Origin: Canna indica
Lineage: Eukaryota > Streptophyta > Magnoliopsida > Zingiberales > Cannaceae
Reading direction: 5' to 3'
Length of the DNA stretch: 64,000 nucleotides
Assembly (NCBI GenBank): GCA_034359265.1
Contig: CP136890.1
Coordinates: 38,352,501-38,416,500, forward strand
Position numbers and translations under genes: made by a program
The notes under the pieces: model-generated
The model's input: the letters and a program-made list of their open reading frames with translations, nothing else
Databases searched by the model: none
What the model was told of the DNA's origin: nothing
Part shown: positions 54,848 through 64,000 of the stretch, one piece after another
Layout of the letters: the number at the start of each line of letters is the position of its first letter
Position numbering within the stretch: the stretch's first letter is position 1

Positions 54848-55398
54848 GGGTAATTATCTAAATATATCTTGAACTATGTATTTTTTTTTATTTGTGGTTA
54901 ATTTTAAAATATTTTCAAATTATATTCCGAACTTTGACATTTGTCTCAATTACATTCTCCCGTTAACTCTCCGTCAGCCAGCGGCCCTATTAATACGATG
55001 ATGTGACATTCTGGCGTGTATTAAAATAATATTTTTTTATTTCAAAAATATAAAAAAGTCTCGTCAATTTATATTGAATAATATAAAATAATATTTTATA
55101 TTAAAAAACCACTCAATGTTCACTTGAACATGGTTCGAAGTTATTCTTTAATGTAAAATATAAAAAAAATTATTTAATATAAATAAAGTAATTTTTTATT
55201 TTGTAAATAAAAAATATTATTTTAATCCACGTCAGAAAAGTTACGTTATTGTCTTAACGGAGCTGCTGACGGAGAGTTAACGAGAGGATGTAATTGAGAC
55301 AAATATCAAAGATCGAAATATAATTTAATAATATTTTATATTTGATCACAAATATAAAAAAAAATTGCATAGTTCAAGATATATTTAAATAATTATCC
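54848..55398. mobile_element. Inverted-repeat (foldback) MITE
   Basis: The left arm (GGGTAATTATCTAAATATATC, ...TTGTCTCAATTACATTCTCCCGTTAACTCTCCGTCAGC) returns as its reverse complement on the right (GCTGACGGAGAGTTAACG..., ...GATATATTTAAATAATTATCC). Complementarity continues inward (TTAAAATAATATTTTTT near 55022 with AAAAAATATTATTTTAA near 55205), so nearly the whole 551 bp folds back. It is noncoding. A clean target duplication was not found, so the superfamily is open (Mutator-like MITEs often have long arms). Confidence 0.8.
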
Positions 55399-55905
55399 TA
55401 TAATTAATAATAAGAAGGGTGTTTGAAAATATGTGCCTTAATTAATGGTAAGAGGGAAGTGCTTTATGTTGTGATATTAATTATAATTAATAGTTATAGG
55501 AGTCCTCAGTTTTCAATGTCGCCCTATTTTTTACTTTCTTTTAAAGCTAACTAATGATTTATGTCTTGAAAATTTCAATTAGTTAAAAAAAAAAAAAAAA
55601 TTAAAAAAAAAATTAATTTTTTAAATTAAATTATAATTTTAAATAATAATATATAAATATATCACAAAATAATAAATATTACTTTAATTTGATTTGTATA
55701 ATTATGAAAGTGTGCAAGTATATTTATATAATTTAATTTAAAATAACTATAGGTAATAATTAAATTTAATATAAAAATAAGAAATAAAAAGGTAAAAAGT
55801 GAATTATCTTAAATTAGTAATTGACAATTATTTTTACCATAAAAATAATATGTTCATATAAAAAATATATAAAAATAAAAATTCATATAAATAACATAGA
55901 GTAAC

Positions 55906-55921
55906 ATACAAAACAAAATAT
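55906..55921 (+). repeat. LINE target duplication, left copy
   Basis: ATACAAAACAAAATAT, identical to 61679-61694. A perfect 16-bp direct repeat bounding the LINE is the mark of target-primed reverse transcription. Confidence 0.93.
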
Positions 55922-55962
55922 GATGAGAGTGACAGCGTAAAAGAGGTAGTAGTGGGAAAAAG

Positions 55963-57419
55963 ATGAGTTCTTGCTCTCGGTTGCTTAGGGCGGCTCGCAC
56001 CTCTAACCTAAATTCGGCCAATCATTTTTGGTCCCAAATATTGAAAGGTATGAATGGCCCGACTGCGGAAGCCCCTTCCTTCTTCCAGGCAATTCGTTCC
56101 AAGCCCACAGGTAAGGTTTCTTTCAAGAAGTCTCAGCTCAAGCAATGGTGCGAACCATGGCACTCGAGCCTTATTGGTAAGTTCTTGGGTCGTACTCCGT
56201 CAGTCCTTGCTGTTCGTTCTTGGGTTGAAAATTTATGGTATTCTTTTGGCTAGAAATCTGTTTTAGATCTTGATGAGGGCTTTTTCGTTTTTCGCTTTGA
56301 TTCTCCTAAACTAGCCAAGGATGCCCTAACTGCAGGGCCTTGGTCTTTCCGTGGTAATTTTCTTCGATAAATACCTTGGCGTCCGATGTTTAGACCATGG
56401 CTGGAGTCGATTACCACGACTACTGTTTGGGTGAGAATTCATAGCTTGCCGCTTGAACCGTGGAATGAACAATCTATTGGTTTAATCGTGGCTAGTCTTA
56501 GTCTTGGTCGGGTGCTTCATCCTTCTTCTTTGAAAGAGGTAAGTACATTAGGGTGAGCATTGAAATTGATCTCGCTTCTCTATTGCGAGGTGGAATTTGG
56601 GTTGGTGAGGAACGATTTGAGGTGTTTCAACATGTTTCTTATGAAAATCTTCCTTCAATTTGCTTTTCTTGTGGTCTGGTTGGACATTCAACAGCTATTT
56701 GTAAGACTACGAATGCCACTTCTTGGCCTACAGATTCTTTTCGGAACCCGAATGATTCTCTAAACAATCCTAGCTTGGCAGCCCCTTCTCCGACACATGT
56801 GGGGACGACGGGACCAGCTTGTGGTCCTTGGGTACAAGTTCGCCGCCGTCGTCCTCGTCGTCGGCAAGATGCTGGTAAGAATTCGACTGCGTCTACTTTG
56901 GATGAGGAGGTGCGACCTGTCCTTCGTGATCAGGGCGAGGATGCCTCGACTCACCCGGTGTCTGAGTCCGATTTGTCCTGTTCGAATTCTGACTCGCCTA
57001 ATCGTGCTTTGAACCAGGCTCGATCAGGTAGGTCAAATCTTCATACTAGATTGCAATCAAGGTCAGGGTTGGATTCCGGGCGTTCGGATCCCATGTGCAG
57101 TAGCCCGCAACCCGACTTCGATAAGGCTGCTTTATATAAAGGAAGTGTTCTGGATAACCCTATTTTTGATCCCCATCTCCACTCTGTCGTCACTGCCCCA
57201 ATTTCACCTTCACCAGATGCCAATCCTCTGTCTTCATCCGCTCTTTCTTTTTCAGCAATGGGTTCATCTTCTTCCTCTGGAATTGATCCAGATGGAGGTG
57301 TAAAGAGTACTACGCCTGGTATGGCCATGTCGTCTAGATATTTCGAGCAAATGGCGAATGAGCTTGCCTTAGTTTTCTCGTTGGCTCCCCTTCCGCCTCC
57401 CCCTCCAAAACCACCGTGA
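55963..57419 (+). pseudogene. LINE ORF1 (DUF4283 and CCHC zinc knuckle)
   Basis: ATG 55963 (MSSCSRLLRAARTSNLN) runs in frame to TAG 56251-56253, and the same phase continues readable as FRFDSPKLAKDALTAGPWSF and 'TVWVRIHSLPLEPWNEQSI', the DUF4283 gag-like domain of plant L1 elements. One more stop (TAA, about 56370) and a frameshift near 56545 come before 56553-57419, a 288-codon frame with VEIDLASLL-type text, then the knuckle CFSCGLVGHSTAIC (residues 37-50), then a low-complexity basic and serine/proline-rich tail ending PPPPPKPP. ORF1p binds the element RNA. It cannot be made whole from this copy. Confidence 0.82.
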
Positions 57420-57598
57420 CGAAGGAAGGGTCAGCGCTCGGCTCCGAACTCTCGTCCGGGCCCCCTTTTGATCTTAGAAGACTCTGTGGCCAACAAGCGT
57501 CGTCAATCAGTCTATGACCCTGAGCTGACTGCTTTAGAAGAAATGGATCTTTCTACCCGCGCTTAGGGAAGTAACTCTCAAACTCTTAATTAGTTTCT

Positions 57599-58925
57599 AT
57601 GAAATTGATTGCTTGGAATGTTAGAGGGGCCTTCAAGTGTTTGATTAAGGAGCGTTTGAGTAGTTTGATTAAAAGTCATAATTTGCATGTTGTTATTCTG
57701 GAATCTCACCTAGATAACTCTGATGCGCAATTGTTTATTAAGTCTCTCGGTCGCAACTGGGTTGGGGCTTCTGCTCCTTCTCGGGGTGCGTCTAGTGGTA
57801 TTATATTGGCTTGGAATATCTCATCTGTTCAATGTCAAGTTTTGTCTATAAATTATCGTGTTATACATGTTATTCTTCGTATTGATAAGTTTGAGCCTTT
57901 TTTGTTTTCTTCGATATATGCTAGCACTAATCCTATTACTAGGGCTGAATTGTGAAACTACCTATTAAATTTTGATTTTACCTATTTTCCTTGGCTTGTT
58001 ATGTGCGATTTTAATGCAATATTGGATGTTGTTGATAAATTTGGCGGTTTGCCCTTTACTATTAATAAATTTGTTTTCGATTTTCACAATTTTGTAGCTA
58101 ATTCTGGCTTGATTGAGTTAAACTTTATTGGCTCTAGTTTTACATGGACTAATAATAGGAAGAATGCTAGAAAAATCCTTATTAGACTAGATAAGGCTTT
58201 TACCAACACTGCGTGGCTCCACTATTATGGTAAGGCCACTATTACACATCTTCCGAGGATTGGTTTAGACCATTGCCCTCTCCTCCTTGATCTTCACCAT
58301 GAGATCTCTAGGTCTAGAGGCTTTAAATTTTAAAATTTCTGGCCTGAATACAATGCTTTTCATTAGATTGTGCATGAGACTTGGACTAAGTCTTTCCCCA
58401 ATATTAAAATTGATGCTTTCATTAGATTTTCTTTGAACCTTAGGCAAACTAGATTTGCTCTCTCAGAATGGAATAAGAAATCTCTTGATTTTCTTGAGGA
58501 TAATCTTGCCTCCACTCATGCTCAAATTTTCAATTTAGAGAAGCTTGAGTCTCAACAAGAAGGCTATAACTGTTCAAAGATAAATCTCCCTCAAGTGGTG
58601 GGCTAAGGCAAAAGCTAAATGGTTGGGAGATAGGAATTCTGCTTATTTTCATCACATTGTCACTTCTAATAAAAGAACAAATAGGATTATTTCCACAATT
58701 AATCATCTGGATCAGGTTGTTACTGATGATGAGTCCATTCTTACGATTTTTTCTATGCATTATAGTAACCTTTGGTCTTCTTCTGATTTTCTTGCTCTTT
58801 CTACTAGTTGGCCTACTTTTAATACATTACATTCTACTTTATGTATTGATTTAATTGCTCCTTTTACTGCACCTAAAATTTGGAATGTTATTAAGTTTTT
58901 CCTGATGGCAAAAGCTTTGATCTAG
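57599..58925 (+). pseudogene. LINE ORF2, endonuclease and linker part
   Basis: ATG 57599 opens MKLIAWNVRGA, the start of the AP endonuclease (N of WN binds metal). ILESHLDN follows at the place of the usual catalytic E (LxETK/H). A stop at 57953-57955 interrupts; next is 58001-58333 with CDFNAIL and GGLPF, FTWTNNRKNARKILIRLD and GLDHCPLLL (SDHxPL motif, S to L). Two further frames (58370-58606, 58623-58925) cover the linker, with 'WLGDRNSAYFH' split near 58618. At least three stops and one frameshift, so no enzyme. Confidence 0.8.
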
Positions 58926-61376
58926 ATGATTTTACTGTAGAATTTTTTAAATCTTATTGGTCTTCTATTTCTTCCTCATACATTGCTTGTGTGACTATTT
59001 TTTTTCATAGTAGCTTGATCCTTTCTGATTGGAAACAAACCCTAATCACTTTCATTCTAAAAACTAAGTATCCTAAGACTGTGAAAGACTTTAGGCCAAT
59101 CTCTTTGTGTAATCTTACTTATAGAATTTTAGCTAAAATTCTAGCTAATAGACTAAAGCAAACCCTGTCTTATCTTATTTCTTCTAAGCAAATTGTTTTC
59201 CTCAAAGGTAGAAATATTCAAGACAATATCCTTCTGGTGCAGGAGATTGCTCATTCTATTCACAATTCTAAAGAGTTGATCTCCTTACATTATGCACAAA
59301 CTTGATTTGGATAAGGCTTTTGATAAATTATCTTGGGATGACATTAATCATGTTCTTCAAATTACCAACTTTTCCCCTCTGATTATTAATTGGATTAAAA
59401 CATGTATTAGTTCTTCTATTTTTGCTTGTCTTGTGAATGGTAGTACTTCCGCTTTCTTCACTCCTTGCAAAGGTGTGAGGCTGGGGGACCCATTGTCTCC
59501 CTACCTTTATAAGATTGTTTCATATAAGAAAATTATTCCTTTTAAATTTAGAATTTTTTTTCAGCTGTATCATATTATGTATGCAGATAATGTTCTTGTT
59601 TTTAGAGCTAATAGTAAAAGTATCCATGTTGTTAAGAATATTCTTTCCCAATATAAAATTCTTACTGGTCAAGCTGTAAACTTTAACAAATTTGAAAAAA
59701 AAATTCCTCATCACATTGATACATCTGTTAAGCATAGTGTTTGTTCCGCTTTTAACATGAAAAGTGATAATTTCCCTTTCAAATATTTGGGTGCATTAAT
59801 TTCTCCAAGAAAGACAACTCCTCAATCTTACAATTATGTGTTAGAAAATATTCGAAACAGAATTAGTTCTTGGCAAAACAATCTTATCTCACAAGCAGGT
59901 AGAATGGTGTTAGTAAATTCTGTATTAAATTTTATTCCCCTTCATACTTTATCTGTCTCTTGGATTTCTAATAAATTTATAGAGAAAATCTCTTCCGTGA
60001 TAAGAAATTTCATTTGGACCTCTAAAGATGGTGGCAGATGTCTTTCTTAAATTAAATGGGATACTATTACACTGCCTAAGTCTCTTGGAGGTCTTGGTTT
60101 GCAAGATCTTCATCTCAAGGTTAAATCTTTGCAATTTAAACGCATTTACTCTTACTTAAAAGGCAATAATTCTTTGTGGGTTACTTTGGTGAAGGTTAAA
60201 TACCCTCTTCTTACTCAAACTTGTGTTCATGTTCCTAGATCATGCTCCGTTGCTTGGAAGTTGTTTGCGTCTACCTCTAAATCTCTTAGATTTGGTTTTA
60301 CTAGAATTATTAATCCTGGTTGCACTACTTCTACCGTGAATATTTCTTGGATTTTTGATGTCCCCATTGCTCTTAAGCTTACTTTTGTGAATATTGATGT
60401 GGATCTTAGTGCTTGTAATGTAAGTGATCTTATATCTTTTAATGCTTGGGATGATAATTCTAGAATGTTGCTATTTCATCTAAATATGTGGGAATCCATT
60501 AAAAAGCTTGGTTTGCCCCCAGTCCTAATGATGATACCTGGGCTTGGGCTGCTGAGGTAGATGGAACAGTTACCACAAGCTCTGCTTACTCCTTCCTAAG
60601 AAGTTGTAGCCTTAGTGATCACAGCCCCTGAGCGTCCTAGTCTGCTCTTTGAAAACTCAAGCTTTCTCCAAAGATTTTAACCTTCCTCTGGAAACTCCTT
60701 CATAATAGGCTTCCTACAAGAGCTTATCTATATTACATTGGCTTACTTACTTCTTATAGTTGCTCATTTTGTCAGGATCCTTTTGAGCCAAAAACCATTA
60801 ATCACCTTTTCTTTTCTTGTAATCATACTGATTCGGTCTGGTCAATTGTCTCTTCTAAAACTGGCTTGAACTTTCTATATAAATGTTCTTGGATCAATGA
60901 TGGATGGCTTGTATTGTCCAATAATCAGACTGGAACGGTCCCTCTTAGGCCCCTTATTGTTGTGACTCTTTGGCTCATCTGGCACACTAAGAATGAGCAA
61001 GTTCACCTTATAAGATAGCTCTCCCCTCTCAGCCTCGCACTCAAAGTTCTCGCCTTCACTACGTAGATAACTAGCCCTGGGATACCTAAGGGAAATTACA
61101 TCTCTAATCCAGACCTAGTCGAGCTCTTAATTGGACTCCTCCAAATTATCCTTTTATCAAATTTAATTGTAATGGTGCTTGGATGAATTTGCAGGCTGGC
61201 TTAGGTATTATTGCACGTGATGCTCAAGGAACAAGCATTTATGCTGCAAGTATTTATATGAACAATGTTGGTTCTACTACTCTTTCTGAAGCCTATGTTA
61301 TTCTTCATGCAATCCAGCAAGCTATTTCAATGAACCTGAAGCATGTTACTTTTGAAAATGATTCAAGGATGTTTTA
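58926..61376 (+). pseudogene. LINE ORF2, RT, zf-RVT and RNase H part
   Basis: RT begins near 59020 (WKQTLITFILKTKYPKTVKDFRPISL) and, after a frame change at 59300, gives KLDLDKAFDKLSWD (first catalytic D), 'GVRLGDPLSPYLYKIV' and YHIMYADNVLVF. The catalytic YADD/FADD box is YADN here, a loss of one essential aspartate. Thumb text SPRKTTPQSYNYVLENI and 'AGRMVLVNSVLNFIP' follow to 60050. The zinc-binding region (about 60540-60850: RLPTRAYLYY, CSFCQDPFEPKTINHLFFSC) is broken. RNase H is at 61148-61376 (FNCNGAWMN, GLGIIARDAQG, FENDSRM). The RNase H stops just before its expected end. Confidence 0.85.
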
Positions 61377-61678
61377 ATGAACATGCTTCCTTTTGAAAGT
61401 GATTGAAGGACACTAATTAATTCAATTCTGGATATTTGTCCTATTCCTCCCAGGCTGAAAGTTATCATTCAGCATATTAAGAGTTTTAATCATAATTTTG
61501 ATCATTGTAAAAAAAATTTTGTTTTCGTGAGTGTAATAAAGCATCTCATTAGGCTGCAGTTAGGGCTAAGCACTACAGGAGTCAAATGTTTGGACTTCTG
61601 TTAGACCTCCAGAGTTAGATGAACTTCTAGTGTAAACTTTGTTTTTAAGAGTAGTTTTATTTTTAGTAAAAAAAAAAT

Positions 61679-61694
61679 ATACAAAACAAAATAT
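61679..61694 (+). repeat. LINE target duplication, right copy
   Basis: ATACAAAACAAAATAT, identical to 55906-55921 and directly behind the poly(A) run. Confidence 0.93.
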
Positions 61695-61699
61695 CAATA

Positions 61700-63660
61700 A
61701 GATATAAATCTAAAATGGGCAACAATTTTTTATATAATGATATTAATTTATTTCAAAATAAATATATCTTATTAAAAATAATTTTTTTGGATAAAATAAA
61801 TTAATAATTTTCGAAATGAAAAAAAATCAAAATTATTTCAAAACAAATAATACTATAAAGAGTTTGAACAAAAAAAAATAGAAAAAATAAAATAAAAAAT
61901 TATTAATACTTTTAAAGGTAAACATGAAATATATTGTAAATATAAACTAAAGTATATCAATTAAAAATTTATAAGTACAGATAATTAATTCAAAAATAAA
62001 AAAATATAAAATTATTCGATTTAAAAAAAATAAAAGAAAAATAATATTTCATAAATACAAAATTAATAAAAAAATAATTATATACATTAAAAAAAATCTA
62101 TATATAGATTTCAACGATCAAAAATAAAAAAATTATAAAAATATTGATACTTTTATGAATTAAAATCAAATATAATATAAATATAAGAAAAAATTGGGAA
62201 AAAATATTTTAAATTATTTTAAATTATTTTAAATTATTTTAAATTTTATAAATTTATTTGATTTTGAAATACTATATTAAGTTTTCTTCAATAACAAACC
62301 CAAAAAATATAACTTCAATATTTTAAATAAAAAATATAATTAATAATTAAGAGAATTAAATTAAATGGTGAGATCAAAATGATCAAGCAAAAAAATGTCA
62401 AATAGAAAACAATGAGAATAAAAAATGAATAAAATTTACTTAATGATATTATGAATGGAGTAATAGAAAATTATAATTTGAATAGTTTACGAAATAAATA
62501 ATTGATTAAAATTATTTGAACATATAGATATTTATGTTTGTAATTATTGATAAAATAATTAAAATTATTAAAATTACATATTAAGAAAAAAAAGAATTAA
62601 ACGAACCCTATTAATATATATATATATATATCATTATCCTGTTTAACTTAAAATATGTAACATTTGATGTGATTAGTATATAATAGTTTGGACAAACTTG
62701 AAAACAATGTGATTAGATTAGGAATTTAAGATTAGAAATTTAAGATGGATAAAGATAAGAAATAAAATTAAAAATGCTAGGATATAAGTAGAAGATCAAA
62801 TATGAGAAAATTTAGGTGAGAAAAATTTAAGATTAGTAATTTAAGAAGGGGTAAAGATAAAAAATATAATTAAAAAAAGTAAGAGCATAAGTGAAAGATC
62901 AAATATGAAAAATAATTGGATGGAAAAATTTAGGCGGGAAAAATTTTAAAAGGCAATGGTATAAGTGGAAGATCAAAGAAAGAAAATTGGCTGAAAAATT
63001 TAGGCGGGCTTGACATATTGCTCCCTTTTATAAATAAAATTCGATTACAAGACTTGAACATCGAAGTTTGAAAGAAAAGATAATTTCAGGTAACAAATTA
63101 TGATCAAAAAAATTTCATCCCAAGAATGACAATCACACCATCGATCCAAGATTGCCCTTTAAATTTAAAATGCGACAAATTCCCTTTGATGATTTCATAT
63201 GTAATGACTCAACAAAAGTCGGGAGCAATCACTATGTAATGTGGGTTTTTGTTGTTGAAAAAAACGGTATTCACTCATTGTCAATTTTATGTTGCAATTT
63301 TTAGAGCGACGAATAGAAAATATTTGAAGATTTTGATATGTGATTCTGAAGACACTGTATATACAAGAGATGATGAATGTTGTGTATCATGAGTTTATAC
63401 TTTTTAGGGACATTCCTATCTTTTCTCCGTGTCCTCCACCTTCTCAATTGTGTCTCCAAAATTTATAATTAATCAATAATCTCTTCCATATTTGCGATAA
63501 TTAAACTCATTATATATATTATTATATAGATTAATTAGAATAGAACATCAATCAATTAAGATTTTCATTAGGATCAATTTTAAAAATAAATAGATTAATT
63601 TATATTTTCAATTTTAAAATAAGGTACCTACGATTTTTATTTTAGTTCTTAATTTTTATT
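61700..63660. other. AT-rich interior of the probable Helitron, no gene
   Basis: There are no open frames of note. Three exact copies of AAATTATTTT lie at 62211-62240, a (TA)9 run at 62614-62631, and a decayed tandem repeat at about 62710-63008 (see separate entry). Confidence 0.7.
62710..63008 (+). repeat. Decayed tandem repeat, units about 75-105 bp
   Basis: Three successive units share GATTAG.AATTTAAGA, ATAAGT(A/G)GAAGATCAAA and AATTTAGG(T/C)(G)GGAAAAATTT. The shared GAAGATCAAA block is near 62791, 62893 and 62967. Units have lost or gained segments. Confidence 0.65.
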
Positions 63661-63693
63661 TATTTTCCGCGCAACGCACGAACGATATACTAG

Positions 63694-64000
63694 TATAAAA
63701 CTACAATAGACCCTAGTGTCAAAATCAAAAAAGAATTCATTATAGATAGGATCATGAAATCTCAATCAATAGACCCTCTCTAAATACTAAATTAGAAATG
63801 TTTTGCCATAGTGGAGAGGAGCTGAATAACGTGTGTAGCAACTATAAAATTGAATTGTTAATTCTTAATTATGCCAATTTTAGTATGTTATTCAATCAAA
63901 CTTAAATATGACTAAATTGATGAGCAAATAACAATGCACAATGAATACAATGCTAACATAAATATCAGGATGATTCCACTAAAACAAAGCCTATATTCAC
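63694..64000 (-). mobile_element. Element D (right part): gag start, primer site and LTR
   Basis: This is the continuation of D after the Helitron. Minus-strand gag start and a degenerate primer site region (CTCTCTAAATACTAAATTAGA near 63776-63796, compare CTGTTCTGATACCAAATGTTGG in A) are followed by LTR text from about 63800: GCCATAGTGGAGAGGAGCTGAATAACGTG against GCCACACTAGAGGGGGTGAATAATGTG in A, then CAATGCTAACATAAAT. The LTR runs off the window. Similarity is weak but keeps order. Confidence 0.6.

Larger units (their letters stand above)
55922..61678 (+). mobile_element. Near-complete L1-type LINE, inactivated
   Basis: This 5.76-kb element lies between 16-bp duplications and ends in a run of ten A at 61668-61677. 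ORF1 is at 55963-57419 (broken) and ORF2 at 57599-61376 (many stops). It has the full L1 order of plants: gag-like protein with zinc knuckle, AP endonuclease, RT, zf-RVT and a terminal RNase H. The 5' end seems complete or nearly so, with only 41 bases before the first ORF1 ATG. It lies inside the probable Helitron. Confidence 0.92.
54683..63693 (+). mobile_element. Probable non-autonomous Helitron, about 9 kb, containing a MITE and a LINE
   Basis: The 5' end A|TCTATATTTATATATATATATAAAAG and the 3' end, hairpin TTCCGCGCAACGCACGAA (63665-63682) then ATATACTAG|T (63684-63693 and T), fit the Helitron rule: TC start, CTRR end after a short GC-rich hairpin, insertion between A and T, no duplication. 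Outside it, both flanks belong to element D (gag remnant left, gag start, primer site and LTR right), so cutting it out rejoins D. No Rep-helicase gene is visible. Most of the length comes from a nested LINE (5.8 kb) and a MITE. The 3' end is the stronger of the two. Confidence 0.6.

Noticed and set aside
54839..55405. 9-bp target duplication for the MITE
   Set aside because: TATAAT occurs near both ends but not at the same distance from the arms; no clean duplication could be aligned by eye.

Overview
The window joins two kinds of plant DNA. Bases 1 to about 34,100 look like angiosperm mitochondrial DNA. They carry atp9, nad3-rps12, a trnS-trnF-trnP cluster, atp8 (orfB), mttB/tatC and an rpl2-rps19-rps3 cluster, all on the + strand. 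These lie far apart in gene-poor spacer strewn with broken LINE, Ty1/copia and Ty3/gypsy fragments. Unedited codons typical of plant mitochondria are visible, such as an atp9 whose stop is made by C-to-U editing of a CGA codon. Several genes are damaged: mttB has a TAG stop near its 3' end, rpl2 is a 3' fragment with a stop and a frameshift, and rps3 is cut off just inside its group II intron. No species can be named.

Bases from about 34,150 to 64,000 are typical plant nuclear repeat DNA, AT-rich and with no host gene that I can see. The backbone is a decayed Ty3/gypsy element with a second (archaeal-type) RNase H. Two relatives of one LTR family inserted into it: element A (34841-41166, minus strand) and element B (42381-50222, plus strand, perfect 5-bp target duplication GGTAT). 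Both have a Met-tRNA primer site, a polypurine tract and a copia-like gag but no protease, integrase or reverse transcriptase, so they fit the TR-GAG class of non-autonomous retrotransposons. A much older relative, D, follows. It was invaded by a hAT-type element, which in turn received a solo LTR (C) of the younger family. D was also split by a probable 9-kb Helitron (54683-63693), which itself contains an inverted-repeat MITE and an almost complete LINE with a perfect 16-bp target duplication.

Two observations stand out. First, the younger LTRs (A, B, C) carry an array of a CpG-rich dyad, core TCGGTCGACCGA, in U3 just upstream of a TATA box. It looks like a designed repeat-promoter array and no host feature explains it. 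Second, 21826-22515, within the mitochondrial half, encodes a protein with the HxH and YxxK motifs of a rolling-circle (HUH/CRESS-DNA type) Rep endonuclease.

The window is best read as a nuclear insertion of mitochondrial DNA (NUMT) beside nested repeats. Alternatives are a mitochondrial genome that has taken up nuclear DNA, or an assembly chimera joined near 34.1 kb. The sequence alone cannot decide between them.
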